This document shows, piece after piece, positions 33,546 to 46,937 of a DNA stretch of 64,000 bases. Below the pieces are notes generated by a model. That model ran no database searches, was not told where the DNA came from, and was given only the letters and a program-made list of their open reading frames with translations. Position 1 is the first letter of the stretch; every line of letters begins with the position of its first letter. Origin of the DNA: Chromera velia (taxonomy: Eukaryota > Sar > Chromeraceae); contig JAHBMJ010000532.1 in NCBI GenBank assembly GCA_018398765.1, positions 48,541-112,540 on the forward strand, written 5' to 3'. The position numbers were made by a program, and so were the translations under genes.

Positions 33546-36500
33546 ATGAAGTTTCTCGGTTTGCATCTTTGTTTGTTGTTGTTGGCGGCTGTGCCAACAG
33601 GATTCAGCCGGACAACGCAAAGACCGTTTGTGGAAGAAGACCGGGACGCAAATGTCTTCCCTTCTTTCGAGGAGGAGGACACGGGCAGTCCAAGAAGACG
33701 CTTGTCTTTTGGAGGTGAGGTGCACGGGTTTACAAGCAAGTCTTTGTGAATGCATGTCTTCCATCATCAATTTTGCCTTTGTACATGCGTGAAAGTGAAC
33801 CTTCCGCACAAACATGTCTGGCATGAAACCTGCAGGGCTGCTCTCTACCTCTCCTCACAACTTTACGGAGCTCCGCTATGTGCGAAATCAAGCCTGTAAA
33901 GCTCTTGGGCAGACTCCGCAAGGTGTTGCTTCGTTCAAAGCAGGTCCGTGCCAAAAAAGACATGCATGCATGCACGCATGTGTGTGAGAGCCTCTGGATA
34001 CCTCCATGGAATTAAGGCAATGGAGACTGCTGACAGCTCCAATACTGAAGCAGAAATACCATTTCTCTGCCTCTGTTTCGGTACCTGCAAAGCTTCTTTT
34101 GGCCTTGCACTCCGTCCATCTCCGCCTCAGGTTTCTGAAAGTGTACATGCATTGTGCGCGTTTCCTTTGGGGGGGAGAAGGGTTCTGTTTGTGCTCATTA
34201 AGTTAGACACAAGAAGATACAGCCAAAGACCTCCGTGTACATGTAGGCTTCTGACGTGGTGAATTTACTTACTGTCACTTGCACCTGGCTTGACGTGCTG
34301 AACTACTGATCTTTGTCAACTTGAACGTTCCTTCTGCAGCTCTGCACGGGTTCCTGCGGGTTCGTCAGAGTCGGCAGGGCCTGACGCGGTTCGCCTCTTT
34401 CTTCGATGACGAGCAGGGCCTGGATCTGGCAGGTTACCTGAGGAGCTTCCTGATGCACCTGCTGCCTGCGGTGTTTGGAGTGATGATGGTGCTCCTGGTG
34501 CTCTGCTGTGCCCCTCGGTTGATTGACAGGTACAACGCCAAGTGGGCTGCGAGGAAGGCGAGGCACACAGGATTGATCAAGGCGCAGGGGGGGAGGCTGG
34601 GACAGGGAGGTCTAAATGTGCAGGCAGCAGCCAGAGAGGAGGCTGCAAAGGCGTGGGAAGAGGAGCTGAATGAGTACAGAGGGGTGGGCGCAAAGGGTCC
34701 GGCATTTGCTGTCAGCTCGGGTGAGTCAGTCAGGCAGTTGAGATGGGTTGGACATTTCTGTGATCTCAAGGTCAATTTGGACTTCATGCTTTGCCCTACC
34801 TGAAATCATTCATTCATGCGCGTCGAGGACTCGACCCACCTACATGGAATGCAGTGCTCCTCCATGGTTGGTTCATATGGGAATAGAAAAAGGAGAGACA
34901 GATGGGCGACACAGACAGGCAGACTGACTGCCTGACTATCTTTTCTTCTTTTTTCTTTCTTTTTCTCTAACGGACCAAACGACAAACAGATGGACTGGCA
35001 GACAAGCAGGAAATAGTCTTTTCTGATCGACAACTTCTCTCTCTGAAGTCCTTCTCCCAACTGTGCCTCAGGTTGCTCGCAAGAGGTCCGATGTCTTGTA
35101 TTTGTTTGCACAATAAGGTTCATTTCGACATTTCTTTCATTCATTGTGCCTCTTTTCTCCCATCCCTGATCGAAATGTATGTCCTGACAGGCCTACAGTT
35201 GGTTGCCTGTGCCGCCATTTTGGCCTGTCTGCCCCTCGCCTGGATGGGGGAGGGAAAGGTCGCAGCGACCGTGTACGGAGCCCACTGTGTGTACCTCTCA
35301 GTTCTCGACCTGGTCAGCTGCTTGGGTGACAAGGCTTCTGAAGTATTCAATTGGGCAAGTCCATGGTCAAGTGATGCGTTCTCTGTTGTTCTAATAAACA
35401 CAAGAACATTTGTGAGGACTATCCCCCCCCCGCTTCCTGATATTCTACTGCATCCTTGAAGGGAAGCTTCGTTCTCCTCCTGTTTCTTTGCTTTGCAATG
35501 CGTTGGTTCCTTTCCCAACATAGCCGTTAAGAGATAATTTTCTTGTGAGACTGTCACTCACAATTATCGAGGTAGGTACGTGGAATGAAGAAAGAATATT
35601 CCTGCATTCATTATCTTTGCGTCTGTTTTGTTTGTTTGCAGTGGCACGAAGGCATGCCTATCCCCGCAGTAGCCCTGGAGGGTGTCACGAAGGTTCTGAC
35701 AGAGGAGGCAGGATCTGACCTGGAGACATTCTTCACGGACCAGGAACAGGCCATCAAGGACGTGGAAGAGGATCCCCCCAGGGTCTGGACAGGCGTGTTG
35801 GGTCTGACGGAAAAGTTGAAGGAGGGGGACATGGAGACGGCAGAGAAGGAGCACTGGCCGCCGAATAAGGAGGTTCTAGAGACGACGACAGAGGAAACGA
35901 CCAGGCAGTTGAGGGATGGGAAGAGGGATCTCCAGACGACCGCAGAGACGAATGTGATCCGGGCAGACAAACTGCAGTTCCCCTCTATCGTCTTCAGCAA
36001 GACCTATAGGACAGACAATTGGAGGACTTTGCCGTGGAGGGGCCTCCACAACATGACGGACGACATCGTTCTGCTGGCAGACAGCTTGTCCCTGAATGGA
36101 GGAAACTTTTCGGCATTAGCGACTACACTCTCAGCAGGTAAGGGAAGAGGGGCAGAGAGAAAGGGAGGGGGGGATAGAGGGGAGGGAGGAAGGACTGAAG
36201 GGACTTCTTGTCAGAGAAAAGATGCATGAAGACAGCCGTGCATGCCTGCCTGCCTGCCTGCCTGCAAGACCTTTGTGGGGAGCCGACAGTAGCTAGGGTT
36301 CTGCGAGGCTCGAGTAGAGAGATCTTTTGCTTCTGGGTCCTCAGTCTTTTGGATACACTTCTCTCTGATCACACCTTAGCTTGAGTTGTGAAGCGGCTGG
36401 TCTATGCACGAGCTGAGAGTCACATTTTCTTTCCTCTGGTTTTTCTTCTTCTTCTTCTCCTTCTTTTTGTGGGCCTCTGGTGCCTTCCTGGACATGCAGG

Positions 36501-39011
36501 TGCGACCTTTCGTGAGCTCTTGACGAACGCGAAGGATGAGGTGACGGGCATATTCAACACCCTCAAGTACAGCGGGAATGTGTACCCATCGGGGTTTGAG
36601 CATATCTGCGTGTTCTGTTTCCTCTCTTGCGCTCCTGTGAGTGGCATTGACACCGATTTGGCCTACTCAAATCGTCTGGACATCTCCAACAGCGACGTCT
36701 CCTTCTGTGCCCCCCTGATGAAATCCGAAGAAGAACTCGATGAGATGGCAGAAAAGTACGGGGACCTGCCGTCGTGGCATTGGACCCAGACGGAGACCAG
36801 CGAGACTTGGCCTCTATCTTATGCCAATGAGATTTTGTTCAAGGGCCCGATGAGATTACTCTCCGAGTTCTTCTCATTGGCCAACACCGTGTATGGGGGC
36901 ATGAGGAGCTATACGTATGCTCTCGAAGAACTTTTCGCAACCTCCGATATGTATCTGGAGACCCAGAAAAAGGTGTACAGTCTCGCAAAACTGTTCGTCG
37001 CCTTGGAGCGCAACAGTATGTGGTTACAGGGGGGTATCTCGTTTGTCTACTACTCTGACTTGAAGTGGGCCCTCAGCCGAGCATGCATTGTGATCTCATG
37101 CTTTGTGGCTGCGATCGGTCTCTTATCCGGGTTCCTCGAGGCGTCCTGCAAGAAGGCCTTGAGTGCGAGGTTCCCCAAAACGATCAGCATCTTCATCATC
37201 CCTGTGGCATCTGCTCTGGCGATGGGGTGCATGATGTTTGGAACTCTGAATTATGTCAGTCGGTCGGAATTGGGCTGAATGCGTGTCTGGATGTGAAGAG
37301 TTTGTCTCTCTCGCAATCTGCAGAAACGGAGTTTGTTAGAGACTGGCTCGACTGCTGGGAAGTTTTTTCTCTTTACTGGTGTGCAGTGATAATGGAAACA
37401 GAAAGTTCCTTCTGTGCTCGCACATTTGTCTTTCTGCAGTGCTGAACCGCAGGACACTGCAGTCATTCCACTCCTTGAATATTTGCCCTGTATACTTCTT
37501 TATGGGCTTCTTTGCTGTCTCGTGTGCAGCTGGTGGGGTTTTCAGCCACCGAGATTACGACGTTCATGGCCAACGACGTGATCTCTTCCGACAACATCAA
37601 GGCTCGTCCTTTTGTCTTCGGCCTCTCCTCCACACACGAGGACGTGGGGCTCTGGACTGACTATCTGGCTGCATGCTTTGCTCCGACAAACCCGTGGAAG
37701 GTAAGGAGCAGGTAGTTGTTTCGAAAGGAAGTGCGACTAAAGCCTTCTTGAGTGAACGTACCCACGGAAAGGAGACGTGGGATGATTTTCTCTTCTCACC
37801 CGTCCGTTACGAAAGGAGGGGCTGCCTCGCCGCGAGAGCACAGCTGTTCATATCTTCCGAAGATTTGTGGAACAGGAACTGCTTTTCTGTTGTGCCTGTT
37901 TATTCGTCTGCCGATTCTTCTGTCTGTTTGTCTGCCCAACTGTCTATCTGTCTGTTTGCCTCGCTGCCCATCTGCCTTTTCTTTTCCTTCGTTGACCTGC
38001 AGACGGTCACAAATTCCACGACCGACGAGGTAACCGTGGAAGAGAAGGAGTGGGCAGGAAGGGGAAGACTCGTCGACGTCACGGAGGTCTACGACAGGTC
38101 GGAATAGAATACAGGAACATGCATGGTCATTTGTGCATCAATTTTGAACGCAGCAGAGTCCTATGAGAGGCAAGATGGGGGCAGGGAAGAGAGGACGAAG
38201 TGAGTCTGTGCCTTTTTGTGAATGATACTGATTTACTTGGGTCGTCTACGTTCCGGAGAGAGAACCTGTAGTGAAGCGGCCGGTGAATATGCGCCTACGG
38301 GAAAGTTTCCGCCGTGCCCGTCCCGAAATTTCCACTTGAGTCTGTGCGCAGGTTTTCACAAAGACAAGTAAAACGATCAACCATGTCATTGAATGTAGTA
38401 CTTTTACACTTGCTTTTCTGATCTTCTTCGATCCTCTCCCTTCATGCATGCATGCATGCATGCAGGTTCAACATCCAGGGGAACCTGACGACCAACAGCA
38501 CCCCCACCGCCCGAGCCGGGCTCCTTTACGCCCTCGATGAGGACGCGGAGGCATTCGATGACGACTTCCTTGCCAACCAGTGGAAGCGCCTCTTCTGGCT
38601 GTGGGACAACTTCGGGGGACAGTACGCACTGGATCCGTACAGGTCGACGTCCAGGAGACTGGATGAAGGGTGGGGGGAGGGAGAAGAGGAAAGGCTGATG
38701 AGCCGAATGCTGACAGATGCAGGCGCAGAGGCCTCCCTGCTGGGTCTACTGACTCGGTCAGGGGGTCTGGCCATAGAGTACCCAAACAAAGAGAACTGTT
38801 CTGCTGCCGGAAGCTCCGCAACGTACAGAGGACTGGACTTTTTGGTTTCCACCATCAACAGCATGACTGGTCAGTCGGTCGGTCGGACTGTGTAGATTGC
38901 AGACCAATTTTGCGGAAGACCGAATGAATGAAATGCATTTGCGCAGTAATCGTCCTCTCTCTTTTTACATGCACTCTCTCTCGCTCTGTCTCTGTCTCTG
39001 TCTCTGTCTCG

Positions 39012-39101
<90 letters not shown>

Positions 39102-41807
39102 GACAGACAGACTGACTGACTGTGCAGACAGGGAGCCTAAAGCTCTTTTTCATTTTTTCTCTTCAGCTCCACCAGTCCTCATGTTTTGTGTGTGGATTAT
39201 TCGGAGCCACAATACCTCGCGTACATGCGAATTGAAGCAGCCTGCCTTATTCTGTTCTATCTGCGTGCAGGCTGTACTGGTTCCAATTGTCTGTTCTACG
39301 AGCAGACCAGCGACCTGACGAGTACCCCGAAGGCTTCCTCGACAAGCACCAAGTACTGGATAGGCCCCAACACCACAGAGACCGACCTCGACCAGATAGA
39401 GGTCGAGAACATCGGAGCAGAGACCACCACCAAGGTTCTCTACTGGGCAGTGTTGAGACAGAGGTTGATGCACGGACGGAGGGAAAACTGGAGTCCGTCT
39501 CTGAAACCCTATTTCACAGGGGGGGCAGAGGACGATCAGTCTCTGACCTTGGCAGAGATGAACGGTCTGCTTCTGTCGAGACTCCGATCTTTCGATGGTC
39601 TGATGGGAGAGCTCACCACTGCCGCAACGAACCTGTCCACCATTCTTCGGTACCACAACCGCACAACAGATGAAGTCCGAAACGGTCAAGTGGAGGCGAA
39701 CTCCACCACAACAGCAAAGAGGGTCCTGGAGGGAGAGGCTCAGTTGATTGATCAGTCGGACAGGATACTCAAGCAGGTAGGGTACGGTCAAGGGAAGAGA
39801 AGAGAAGAGAAGAGAAGAGAAGGAGCTGTCGCATGGCTTTTTTTTTTTTTGATTGATTGCAGCCCCGCATTTTCTCACGGTCAAAAGAAAAGGGCGAGGC
39901 CAATTGTCTTGCACGTGTGTAAAGTACGTTTCGAACATCTCTTTCTTCTGCCGGCCTTCGGAATCAAACTGCATGCTCACAGACTGAATTCCTCGTTCTT
40001 TCCTCCCCCTCTGTGTCTGTGTATGCGCAGCAAGACTGTGCCTTCATGGCACCGTTCTTTGCTTACGAAGTTCCATTTTGGGGCGGGAATGTTAGCTCGG
40101 CCTCTCTCGACACTGCGGCATTCTGGCTGGGGGGAGGCATCGGCTTGATGGTCCTCGTCGTCACACAGGTTAGAGAGAAATGCAGACATGCAGATATGCA
40201 GCCTCCCTCCCTCCAAGCTCTTCTCTTCATTGAAGTGCTTGCTTGCTGATCCGGACGCATCATCTTGAGGGAGTGAGATGTGTGTTCTTTTTCTCGTGTC
40301 AGTTCTTTGCTGAGGAATTAAAGGTTCCGACTGTACCGTCATCCAGGCTGTATGAGTGGATGGGCCTCCTTGCACGGTGGTGTCATGTGCAGGTGCATGA
40401 AGACAAATCATGACCCTGTCTTTGTGTCTCTCGTGCCGTTTTGTCAAGAGCTTGTAATATATACAATCCAGTTGGCTTCACTTCAACTGGGTGTTCAGAT
40501 CTGAAACCATGGAGCAACGACCCTTGTTGTTGCTGTTGTGGTCTTCAAACGCGTTTTCGAATGTGTTTTTGCAGATTTTGGCTTTCCGACGTTTGGTGCG
40601 GAATCACATGAACTCGCTTCCTCCCAAGGAGGTGGCGATGCTGTACTGGGATGAGGTGGAGGCCTCTGCAGTGAATACGGTCACTCTGACTGCAAGGGGG
40701 CAGGCATTCCAGGCAGACAAATCGTGCAAGACTTTGGTCGGCATGAAGAACAGAAAGGCAGTTTTGAGGATTAGAAAGAACCCCTTCTTACACGAAGACA
40801 AGGCCGAGGAGCAGCCTGCTGCCGCATTGATCAAAAAGAACCTTCTGGACCCGGGGGAGATCAGACTTCTCAATAAAGTCAGGAAGCAGCATGAGCTGAA
40901 CTTTGATGAAGAAGACGAATGGCAGATTTTCGAAAGAAAGCAGAAAATGCTAGCGAGACAGGAGAAGAAAAGAGAGGGGGTAGGGCCGATGGAATCGGGT
41001 GGAGGGGCGCTCTCCAAGATTTTCCAGAAACGTCCAAACGAGACGGAGAATATGCGTCGAGCCCGCGTCGCAATTGACTTTCTAAGTCGCCACTACATGG
41101 CACTGAACAACGACGACGGGGGTGTGTATGACGAGGCAGAGGCCCAAGAGGTTGACCTAGGAGGGGGGGGAGATGAGGATGAGGACGAAGAAGACGGAGA
41201 GGAGGACCGTCAGTCGATGGGGTCATTTTTGGGAAGGAAGGACAGAGCAGTGGAGGATGTGGCCTCCGAAAGGTCAAAAGATTCGCAGGATTTGTTGGGA
41301 CTTGACCCCCTTTCAAAGAAACCTAGCAGGGAGGAGGTGGACCTACTAGGGGGGGATGAGGAGGTCAAAGAGGCAGAAGGAGGGGAGGCAGGGCAAGACG
41401 AGACGCCAAAGGAGCCGGACAGTTCGAGTCCCACGGCAGCAGCAGCTCCATTAGGGCAGGCAGATAAAGAGGGAGAGGGAGAGGAGACGCCTGCAGCTGA
41501 AGCTGGAGAGGGGAGCGTCCACAGTCGGACGAGCAAGAGAAGCGCCAAGTCAGCCAAGTCCGCGAAGTCGTCGAAGTCCGACAAGAAGAAAGATAAAAAG
41601 AAGGACAAAGACAAGAAGGAAAAGGATAAGAAGAAAGACAAAGACTCCGACAAAAGCAAGGAAAAGGGAAAAGAAAAAGGAGAGGCAGACAAAGTGGTGG
41701 AAATGCCAACAGAGGGGGACCAAGAGAAGAAGGGTGCCGAGTCAGATAGGCCTGCAGCAACTTTGCAGCTGGACCTGCCCGGTGTGGAGAAAAAAGAAAA
41801 TCGATAG
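33546..41807 (+). CDS. Five-pass membrane glycoprotein with prominin-like topology
   Basis: Eleven exons join in phase (33546-33714, 34340-34720, 35191-35312, 35642-36137, 36500-37254, 37530-37700, 38003-38097, 38466-38869, 39271-39776, 40031-40168, 40575-41807) to give 1489 residues. A signal peptide (MKFLGLHLCLLLLAAVPTGF) is followed by membrane helices at about 94-114, 185-210, 582-603, 618-640 and 1063-1083. Two large lumenal loops result, about 370 and 420 residues, with about 11 N-glycosylation sequons. Cysteines follow helix 1 (VLLVLCCAP). The cytoplasmic tail is about 400 residues, acidic and then very Lys-rich (KKKDKKKDKDKKEKDKKKD). A signal peptide, five helices and two big glycosylated loops are the layout of prominins, which shape membrane protrusions and cilia. 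Sequence homology is not proven. The end of exon 3 (35312) is the least certain junction. Confidence 0.82.
38984..39118. repeat. Compound CT/GT/GA microsatellite
   Basis: A CTCT run passes into (GT)n at about 39032-39060 and (GA)n at 39061-39098, then GACA/GACT units. It lies within the intron between exons 8 and 9 of the prominin-like gene. Confidence 0.9.
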
Positions 41808-42604
41808 GAGACCGATGAGGACCGATGATTTTGATGAAAAAGGTAAGCTTACAGTCAGATAGATCAGGAAGGTTTCTTTATAACAGTAAATTAACAGACA
41901 ATTGCGTAGCACGTTTATTGAAAAATGATCATGATGGATGAACTAAAAAAATCATAATACAATTGAATATCTGTCATGTTTGGCATGCGCTAGGGCATGT
42001 GCGCATACTTAGGCGCATACAATACTCGTAGACAATCCAGTGCGTAACCTGATCCTTGAGGGCCAGCTCTAGGGCCAGCCAGGGTAACCTGTGCTAGCTT
42101 ATTTATGACTTACTAGGCATGTCACAGCAAAAAACAAAAGTCTCTAAAAAAATGAGATATTTACTTTTTCTTTTTGTATGTCGCTAGGCATGTCAAGTCT
42201 TACATATTTTATAGGGTTTCAAAAAAAAAAAAATCTGACGCTCATCGCAAAGGTGACTCTTAAGTGAACGTCCCACCGTAAAACAGAATCCTGTGTACCA
42301 TACTCTATACTTATGTACTTTGTTTTTCAGAAATGCAAAACTCAGCGTCTTTACGATACCTTTCACTTATAGTCTTTCATAATGATCTGTTTCTAAACAA
42401 AAAAGATCAGAAGCTTTGAATATGTACGTCATGAAACAAACTAGGAAACGAAGTTGAGTTGGTAGGGGGAAGAAAGGAAAATCTCGTTTTGTTTTTTACA
42501 TAAAAGTCGCAGGAAAAGAAAGAAAAGACAAACATCCAGCTCCAAATGATTAAAGGAAAGGGTGTACGTCTTGATCGTGTTTAAGCTGTGACTTCACAAT
42601 CAGA
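41808..42604. other. 3' flank of prominin-like gene, AT-rich
   Basis: AT-rich DNA with A runs and no coding frame. It leads into the repeat structure around the assembly gap. Confidence 0.5.
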
Positions 42605-42912
42605 TGTAAAGCTATACAGAGATTCACGCCAGAGATAATGGCGGTGATGGCTTCCTAGTGCCCTGACGATAGCCTAGACGATAGCTGCTTTCCCGGGCCA
42701 CGTGAATTTTGACTTTCCGAGGCCGCATGTTGCGCAACAGCCTTTGAGATCGAAGCGCGGTCTCAAATCGTCAATTAATTGTGCGCATGCATTCGTGTGG
42801 ATCTGATGCAAGCAAGCTTGCGAAGGGCCCCGGAAAGCAAGAAAAATGAGAACTTCACGATTGACGCACGCCGACCAGCCGATTGGACAGTCGCGCCGAC
42901 CCCCCCCCCCCC

Positions 42913-43277
42913 NNNNNNNNNNNNNNNNNNNNNNNNNNNNNNNNNNNNNNNNNNNNNNNNNNNNNNNNNNNNNNNNNNNNNNNNNNNNNNNNNNNNNNNN
43001 NNNNNNNNNNNNNNNNNNNNNNNNNNNNNNNNNNNNNNNNNNNNNNNNNNNNNNNNNNNNNNNNNNNNNNNNNNNNNNNNNNNNNNNNNNNNNNNNNNNN
43101 NNNNNNNNNNNNNNNNNNNNNNNNNNNNNNNNNNNNNNNNNNNNNNNNNNNNNNNNNNNNNNNNNNNNNNNNNNNNNNNNNNNNNNNNNNNNNNNNNNNN
43201 NNNNNNNNNNNNNNNNNNNNNNNNNNNNNNNNNNNNNNNNNNNNNNNNNNNNNNNNNNNNNNNNNNNNNNNNNNNNN
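42913..43277. other. Assembly gap (365 N)
   Basis: A run of N preceded by a C homopolymer. The open frames that cross it are meaningless. It lies inside the left copy of the repeat pair, so it is probably a repeat-induced assembly break. Confidence 0.98.
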
Positions 43278-43605
43278 GGGAAAAGCCGCAAAACCCCCTC
43301 TCCCCCAGCAAAAAAGCCCGGGGATGTAGCCTGTCATTTTCCGGGGCCACTGACGCACGCATGCATGACGATGCGGGTTCATGCACGCTTTTCTGGACCA
43401 TTTGGGACGGGATCTTTCCGGGGCCTTTTTTTGATAAAAATCGGGTAATCGGGTCTGAAGTCTACCTGACACACGCACATTTGGCGCACATTCAGCCTTT
43501 CGGGGCCGGGTTTTTACCGAAAGACAGCGTGCGTGCACGCACGCACGCGGGCTGGGGTATTTCTGTTTTTTAAATGCCCCCCGCTTCGCTTTCCGGGGCC
43601 ATCTG
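43278..43605. repeat. Spaced TTTCCGGGGCC motifs
   Basis: The string CTTTCCGGGGCC or a near variant recurs about every 50-110 bp at about 43338, 43417, 43497 and 43590. It recurs again in both direct repeats (near 42713 and 45467) and as its complement near 42825. It is linked with ACGCACGCATGCATG strings. Confidence 0.6.
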
Positions 43606-46242
43606 ATCATGCTTCCCCTTTCTGATTGAAAGCTTGCATCACGGTTCAATGAGCGACCTCCCGGTTTCTCACTCACTTCTTCTGACACTCGACCTTGATC
43701 TATGCATTCTTTCAAACGTCTCACCTCAGATCAGTCTAAGTGTTACGATGATTTCTTTGTGTAGACGGATGAGCTAGTGAGTGAATCTCCCTTTTATCAG
43801 AATCTCTTAATGTGATCGACCAAGGTAGTGTGAGTCTAGCCTAAGGCCTTTTCGGTTGCTAGTCTCCCGACCAGCGCTACCTATCACATCATGTGGTGCC
43901 GGCTCTTTTCCGGGAGAGAACGAGACCGCGGAAGTCTGGTCTCTTCCCCCTCTTTCTCTCAAATCTTTTCTCTCGATGTAGTCCAGCAGAGTGAACGTGA
44001 ACCCTCCACTGCAGGCCCGTTCTCGATCCCTCTTCTCTCTTCATCTCCTGCATTTGCGATGCCACCAGCGGCGATACACAGAGATCAGTCTTGATTGGCA
44101 GATTCCAAAGCGTTCTCTTCCCCGACGTTAAGCACTGGTCGCTCCACCACTTTTTGTGACGACCCCTCTATGTGGGTCTTGGGTGGATTCTAAAGTGTTT
44201 GCTTCCATCCTCTTCCAACGTCGGCTGTCCGAGCTCAACGCTCTGAACGCTGGTCGCTCCATATGCAAGACTCCAACCGACCTTCGATCCTCTCTCTGCT
44301 GGATGCTTCTGACCTTCTCTACTTCCTTTTACTTCCTTCAACGCCCTCCACACCGACCACAAGATCGCGTCGGAGGTCACTGCGGGCCACTGGCAGTTGT
44401 TCTCTATCCGTTGAGACAACTGTTGGTCCACATCGAAACGATCTCGTGAAGATTCAATGACAACTTCCAGGGCTTATGTCTCCCCATTGGGACCCGGTCT
44501 GGCTGTATACAACTCTGGCCCTTCCTGCGACCGGAAGGTTTTCTCGGCCACCTCCGATGGCCTACCATAGGTTTGGTTCCGAAGTATGATGACCCACACT
44601 GGTCGCCCGCCCACTCCAAGCACAGATGGCGTGAGTCAAGGTTCGCTCTCTTGATGGTCGTGGTCTGTCTTCTCGAACAACAAGGGTCTGGTTCCAAAGT
44701 GCTTACTAACGTACTGGTCGCCCGCCCTCTCAAAGAGCCCCTGCAAGGTGCAGCGCTCCTTCTCGAACAACTTGGGTTTAGTAACGACGTGCTTTCTGCT
44801 TGAGCACGGGTTGACTGCCTTTGCTAACTTCAAGGAGTTTTCTACTCCTTCTCGATAAGTTTGGAGACGGAGCATGCTGTCACGGTCTGTCTCTCGGTCT
44901 CTCTTCAGCTGAGAGCCTCTTTATTTCTTTTTTGACTGCATGTTGTCGCATTCGAACGGCATACAGTCTTTCTGTCTTGACTTTGCTCAAGCCTGTCTAA
45001 GACAGACACTGTTTCTTCCTACTTGATCGTTGGACGCATGCTAGGACGCATGCATACGTCACGATCACTCTTTTTCTGTCGGATTGAGTTTGCATTGATC
45101 GGGTGGCATGGTTTTCTGACGCATGTTGCACGTCGCGATCTCTTCTCTCTCCGTTTTCTCACAGTTTTTGATCAATTTTCGTTTCTCTCTTGTGCGTGCA
45201 CTTTCTTCTTTCTGTCGATTGTGCATGCGCTACCGCTGTAAAGAGAGAAATCCATATAAAGCTACAAGCTCCTCTCCTACCTCTTCTAGCTCTTTGACTG
45301 CTTTTTTCTCTGGTGGTTCAGTGCGGGACTCAGTGCGCTACCGCTGTAGAGAGAGAAATCCTCATAAAGCTACAGAGATTCATGCCAGAGATAACGGCGG
45401 CGATGGCTTTATAGTGCCCTGACGACAGCCTAGACGACAGCCGCTTTCCCGGGCCATGTGAACTTTGACTTTCCGGGGCCACATGTTGCGCAACAGCCTT
45501 TGAGATCGAAGCGCGGTCTCAAATCGTCGATTAATTGTGTGCATGTATTCGTGTAGATCTGATCATGTTTCCTCTTTCTGATTGAAAGCTTGCATTACAG
45601 TTCAATGAGCGACCTCCCGGTTTCTCATTCACTTCTTCTGACACTCGACCTTGATTTATGCATTCCTTCAAACGTCTCACCTCAGATCAGTCTAGGTGTT
45701 ACGATGATTTCTTTGTGTAGACGGACGAGCTAGTGAGTGACTCTCCCCTTTATCAGAATCTCTTGATGTGATCGACCAAGGTGGTGTGAGTGTAGCCTAA
45801 GGCCTTTTCGGTTGCTAGTCTCCCGACTAGCGCCTCCCGACCAGCGCCACCTATTACATCATGTCAGATAGCACATCTAGCTCTGCGAAAGTTGTGAAGG
45901 ATGACGATTGATGCTAGGATTGAGGATTGAACAAGTCTCTAAACAAGTCTTTCTAAAAATATTGTAGTAAATCAGATTTGCTAGCAGCTTTGTAAGCCAG
46001 TTCTACAGTTAACCTAAGCATTAAGTCTAGGCTGTCTAACATTAAATTACACTTATTAAAATTTATATCATGCAGGATTAGGAATCCGCTAGTGCATGTA
46101 AGATGATAACTAGAATCATAAAAAATTTTTTTTTTCATGTTAAATTCGTGATAGGGATTCCGGTCCATTAAAAAAGAAAGTATCTGGCAAACAGCTAGGT
46201 AAACAGAGATATTTACTTTGGGAGGGGGGGGGGATACCCCTA

Positions 46243-46332
46243 GATGATGATGATGATGATTGAGGGTTAAATCCTAGATTTAGCGACGCCAAATCCCAAG
46301 CCACTAGCAAGGCTTTGAGGACAACCCAGAGC
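46243..46332 (-). mobile_element. Short 3' end copy of the LINE at 56050-62126
   Basis: After a (GAT)n run, about 75 bp (TGAGGGTTAAATCCTAGATT to ACAACCCAGA) are identical to 56065-56138 at the 3' end of the minus-strand LINE. Beyond that point the two sequences diverge completely. This is a severely 5'-truncated copy, or a SINE that borrows the LINE tail. Confidence 0.8.
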
Positions 46333-46937
46333 CCCCATTCAGATAACCCAAATTATGTTTTTTTTTTTTTTTTGTTACTATAGCAAAATATAGTGGGAGT
46401 AATAAGCTTTTATGCATAGCTAGATGCGTATAATAATCTACGTGGATAATAATGAGTATGATTAACTAGGCTCCGCACTGTAAAAAGAAATAAAAAAATA
46501 TCGGAGCCAATTCTTTTAAATAGTAAATTTATACATTTTTTTTTATATATCCTGACAAACAATTGTTGTTCAAGTGTTGTGCATGAAAGTGTTGCAACTT
46601 GCAAAGGTGTTGTCTACATGTTATAAAAAGTATTAAAGACTGTAATGTAAATTAAAAGAGTGTTACATAAAGAATAAGACTTATTCAGGTGTTGCTAAGG
46701 AGTTGCTAGGGTGTTGTTCAAATCTTGCATTGCAGTTGCAAAGAGTGTTACACAGTGTAGCTAGAAAAACAACCGTTATAGTTATTGTGCTGATATAAAA
46801 AAAAAAGATCAGCACTGTTTATTATTATTTTTTTTTTAAAAGAGTGCAGACGCTAAATATAATTAATGAACTTTTCTTACTATTTTACATAGTGTTTTAC
46901 CTATTCCACCTCAACTTTTTGCCCATGCATACATAAT

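Larger units (their letters stand above)
42605..45861 (+). mobile_element. Candidate terminal-direct-repeat (LTR-like) element, non-coding
   Basis: The block 45371-45861 matches the two outer parts of 42605-43890 in direct orientation, including CAGAGATTCA(C/T)GCCAGAG at its start and ACATCATGT at its end. In the left copy the match is split after about 200 bp by an extra stretch of about 800 bp that contains the assembly gap. The interior (43891-45230) has no long reading frame. It carries several diverged CTGGTCGC units and a short direct repeat (GCGCTACCGCTGTA near 45229 and 45333). The layout would fit an old non-autonomous LTR-type fossil, but no primer site, polypurine tract or target duplication was confirmed. 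A plain segmental repeat is the alternative. Confidence 0.4.

Noticed and set aside
42674-43724. Frames of 150-290 codons over the gap
   Set aside because: Most of each frame is N. The flanks show no protein-like sequence.
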